Source: Acidobacteriota bacterium (lineage in GTDB: Bacteria > Acidobacteriota > Terriglobia > UBA7540). From it: DNA of 6,261 nucleotides. The DNA is taken from positions 1-6,261 of the forward strand of contig JAKASH010000190.1 in the NCBI GenBank assembly GCA_021828225.1, given 5' to 3'. The position numbers and the translations under genes are program-made. Below the pieces are notes generated by a model, which made no database searches, was not told the origin of the DNA, and saw only the letters and a list, made by a program, of their open reading frames with translations. Shown piece after piece: positions 5,784 to 6,261 of the stretch; the stretch's first letter is position 1; each line of letters begins with the position of its first letter.

Positions 5784-6026
5784 TCAGTGGTTCCGGGCAG
5801 CGTCCACCGAGGCTTCCAGATGGTTGTCCATCATGAGGGAAAACGCCCTCACCCGTTCGGCGAAGCAGTTGACGGTCTTGTCCCGCTCGTGCTTGAAGAA
5901 CTCCACCGGATTGAACGTCGCCACATGGCAGCCCTTCGGGCACATGGCTTCCGGTTTGCGCATCACTTCGGCGGCTTTAGCTTCAATGGCCTCCATGTTG
6001 GTTCCCCCTTCCTTTTGCCCTGTCAT
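5784..6026 (-). CDS. hypothetical protein (80 aa) with Cys/His motif
   Basis: Predicted soluble, helical protein. The core reads MEAIEAKAAEVMRKPEAMCPKGCHVATFNPVEFF in outline, then KHERDKTVNCFAERVRAF and LMMDNHLEASVDAARNH. CPKGCH followed by a further His and Cys could bind a metal. Two starts are reasonable: the ATG at 6026 has AGAAGGGG upstream and overlaps the stop of the preceding small ORF as ATGA; the ATG at 5996 (70 aa) has GGAAGGGGG upstream and begins the better-looking helix. Coding is supported by third-position G/C bias and by tight packing with the next gene (3-bp gap). No family is recognised. Confidence 0.65.
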   Translation of the reverse strand: MTGQKEGGTNMEAIEAKAAEVMRKPEAMCPKGCHVATFNPVEFFKHERDKTVNCFAERVRAFSLMMDNHLEASVDAARNH

Positions 6027-6160
6027 TTCTTGTCCCCTTCTCGCCGGTCCGGCGTCCGCCCCGGCTGCCACGCCTCTCTCAACTCAGCTTCCGAATCTGG
6101 CGCCTCCAGCCGGTTGACAATCAGCATTGACAATTCGCCCTCCGGCTTCGTGGCGGGCAT
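6023..6160 (-). CDS. possible small hypothetical ORF (45 aa)
   Basis: Reads MPATKPEGELSMLIVNRLEAPDS in outline and ends with a charged tail (RTPDRREGDKK). Its TGA overlaps the ATG of the next gene as ATGA, a common sign of an operon. A GTG two codons upstream (6166) is an alternative start; neither has a strong Shine-Dalgarno. A competing stop-free frame (about 6250-6080) overlaps it, and the upstream sequence is cut off by the window edge, so the call is tentative. Confidence 0.35.
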   Translation of the reverse strand: MPATKPEGELSMLIVNRLEAPDSEAELREAWQPGRTPDRREGDKK

Positions 6161-6261
6161 GCTCACGTGCTTTGTGGCGGTCCTTGCCTTGAAGGTTCTC
6201 GACAGAGTACGTGGAAGTCGAAGAGGCTGCCACCGCCCTGGGTAAGCAATATCAGCACTGG

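Larger units (their letters stand above)
3066..6261. mobile_element. left part of a tRNA-Asn-integrated genomic island
   Basis: Right after tRNA-Asn comes a tyrosine recombinase gene pointing at the tRNA, an excisionase-like HTH gene directly upstream of it, then a run of short unknown genes all on the - strand, while all genes left of the tRNA are ordinary core genes on the + strand. This is the classic arrangement of an island integrated in a tRNA 3' end. The boundary is inferred: no second copy of the tRNA 3' end is present in the window, so the distal attachment site must be beyond 6261. No structural phage, conjugation or plasmid replication gene is visible in this portion. Confidence 0.75.

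Noticed and set aside
5604..6245. 213-codon + strand ORF
   Set aside because: Long but antisense to three tightly packed - strand ORFs with ribosome sites and stop/start overlaps; its product has no recognisable motif and the length is expected from GC-rich complementary strand.
3066..6261. Second att copy, CRISPR array or transposon ends
   Set aside because: No repeat of the tRNA 3' end, no regularly spaced repeats and no transposase-like frame were found by eye in this span.

Overview
The window joins a conserved chromosomal housekeeping block (about 1-3065) to the first part of an integrated accessory element (about 3066 to beyond 6261). The organism looks like a GC-rich bacterium, most likely Acidobacteriota. 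This is an inference from the order tatD / long-chain polyprenyl synthase / CYTH protein / tatA and from the style of the TatA and integrase sequences; it was not confirmed by any search.

Left part, + strand: the 3' portion of a TatD-family metal-dependent hydrolase (start off-window), a trans-type long-chain polyprenyl diphosphate synthase (quinone side-chain synthesis), a CYTH-domain protein (class IV adenylate cyclase / triphosphatase superfamily), and a 61-residue TatA-type twin-arginine translocase subunit with its own promoter. A tRNA-Asn(GUU) gene with encoded CCA and a strong sigma70-like promoter follows.

Right part, - strand: read in its direction of transcription (right to left), this is a tightly packed run of a possible 45-aa ORF, an 80-aa and a 60-aa hypothetical protein, a frameshifted hypothetical of about 265 residues, a coding-like stretch that also seems frameshifted, a MerR/excisionase-type HTH protein, and a tyrosine recombinase whose 3' end stops 60 bp from the tRNA. 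The layout is that of a genomic island integrated at the 3' end of tRNA-Asn; its far end is outside the window.

The main discovery is inside the integrase gene. As written it is cut by an in-frame TGA after residue 232. A 13-bp perfect inverted repeat (3480-3492 / 3567-3579) flanks 74 bp, and turning that 74 bp around restores one uninterrupted 376-codon integrase and puts back the missing catalytic beta-hairpin (GETKTEASEKPVPLD). That hairpin is now readable only on the opposite strand. This is an intragenic inversion, possibly a reversible ON/OFF switch on the enzyme that moves the island, caught here in the OFF state. Two other genes in the same run carry apparent single-base frameshifts, so general decay of the island, or sequence errors, must be weighed as alternatives.
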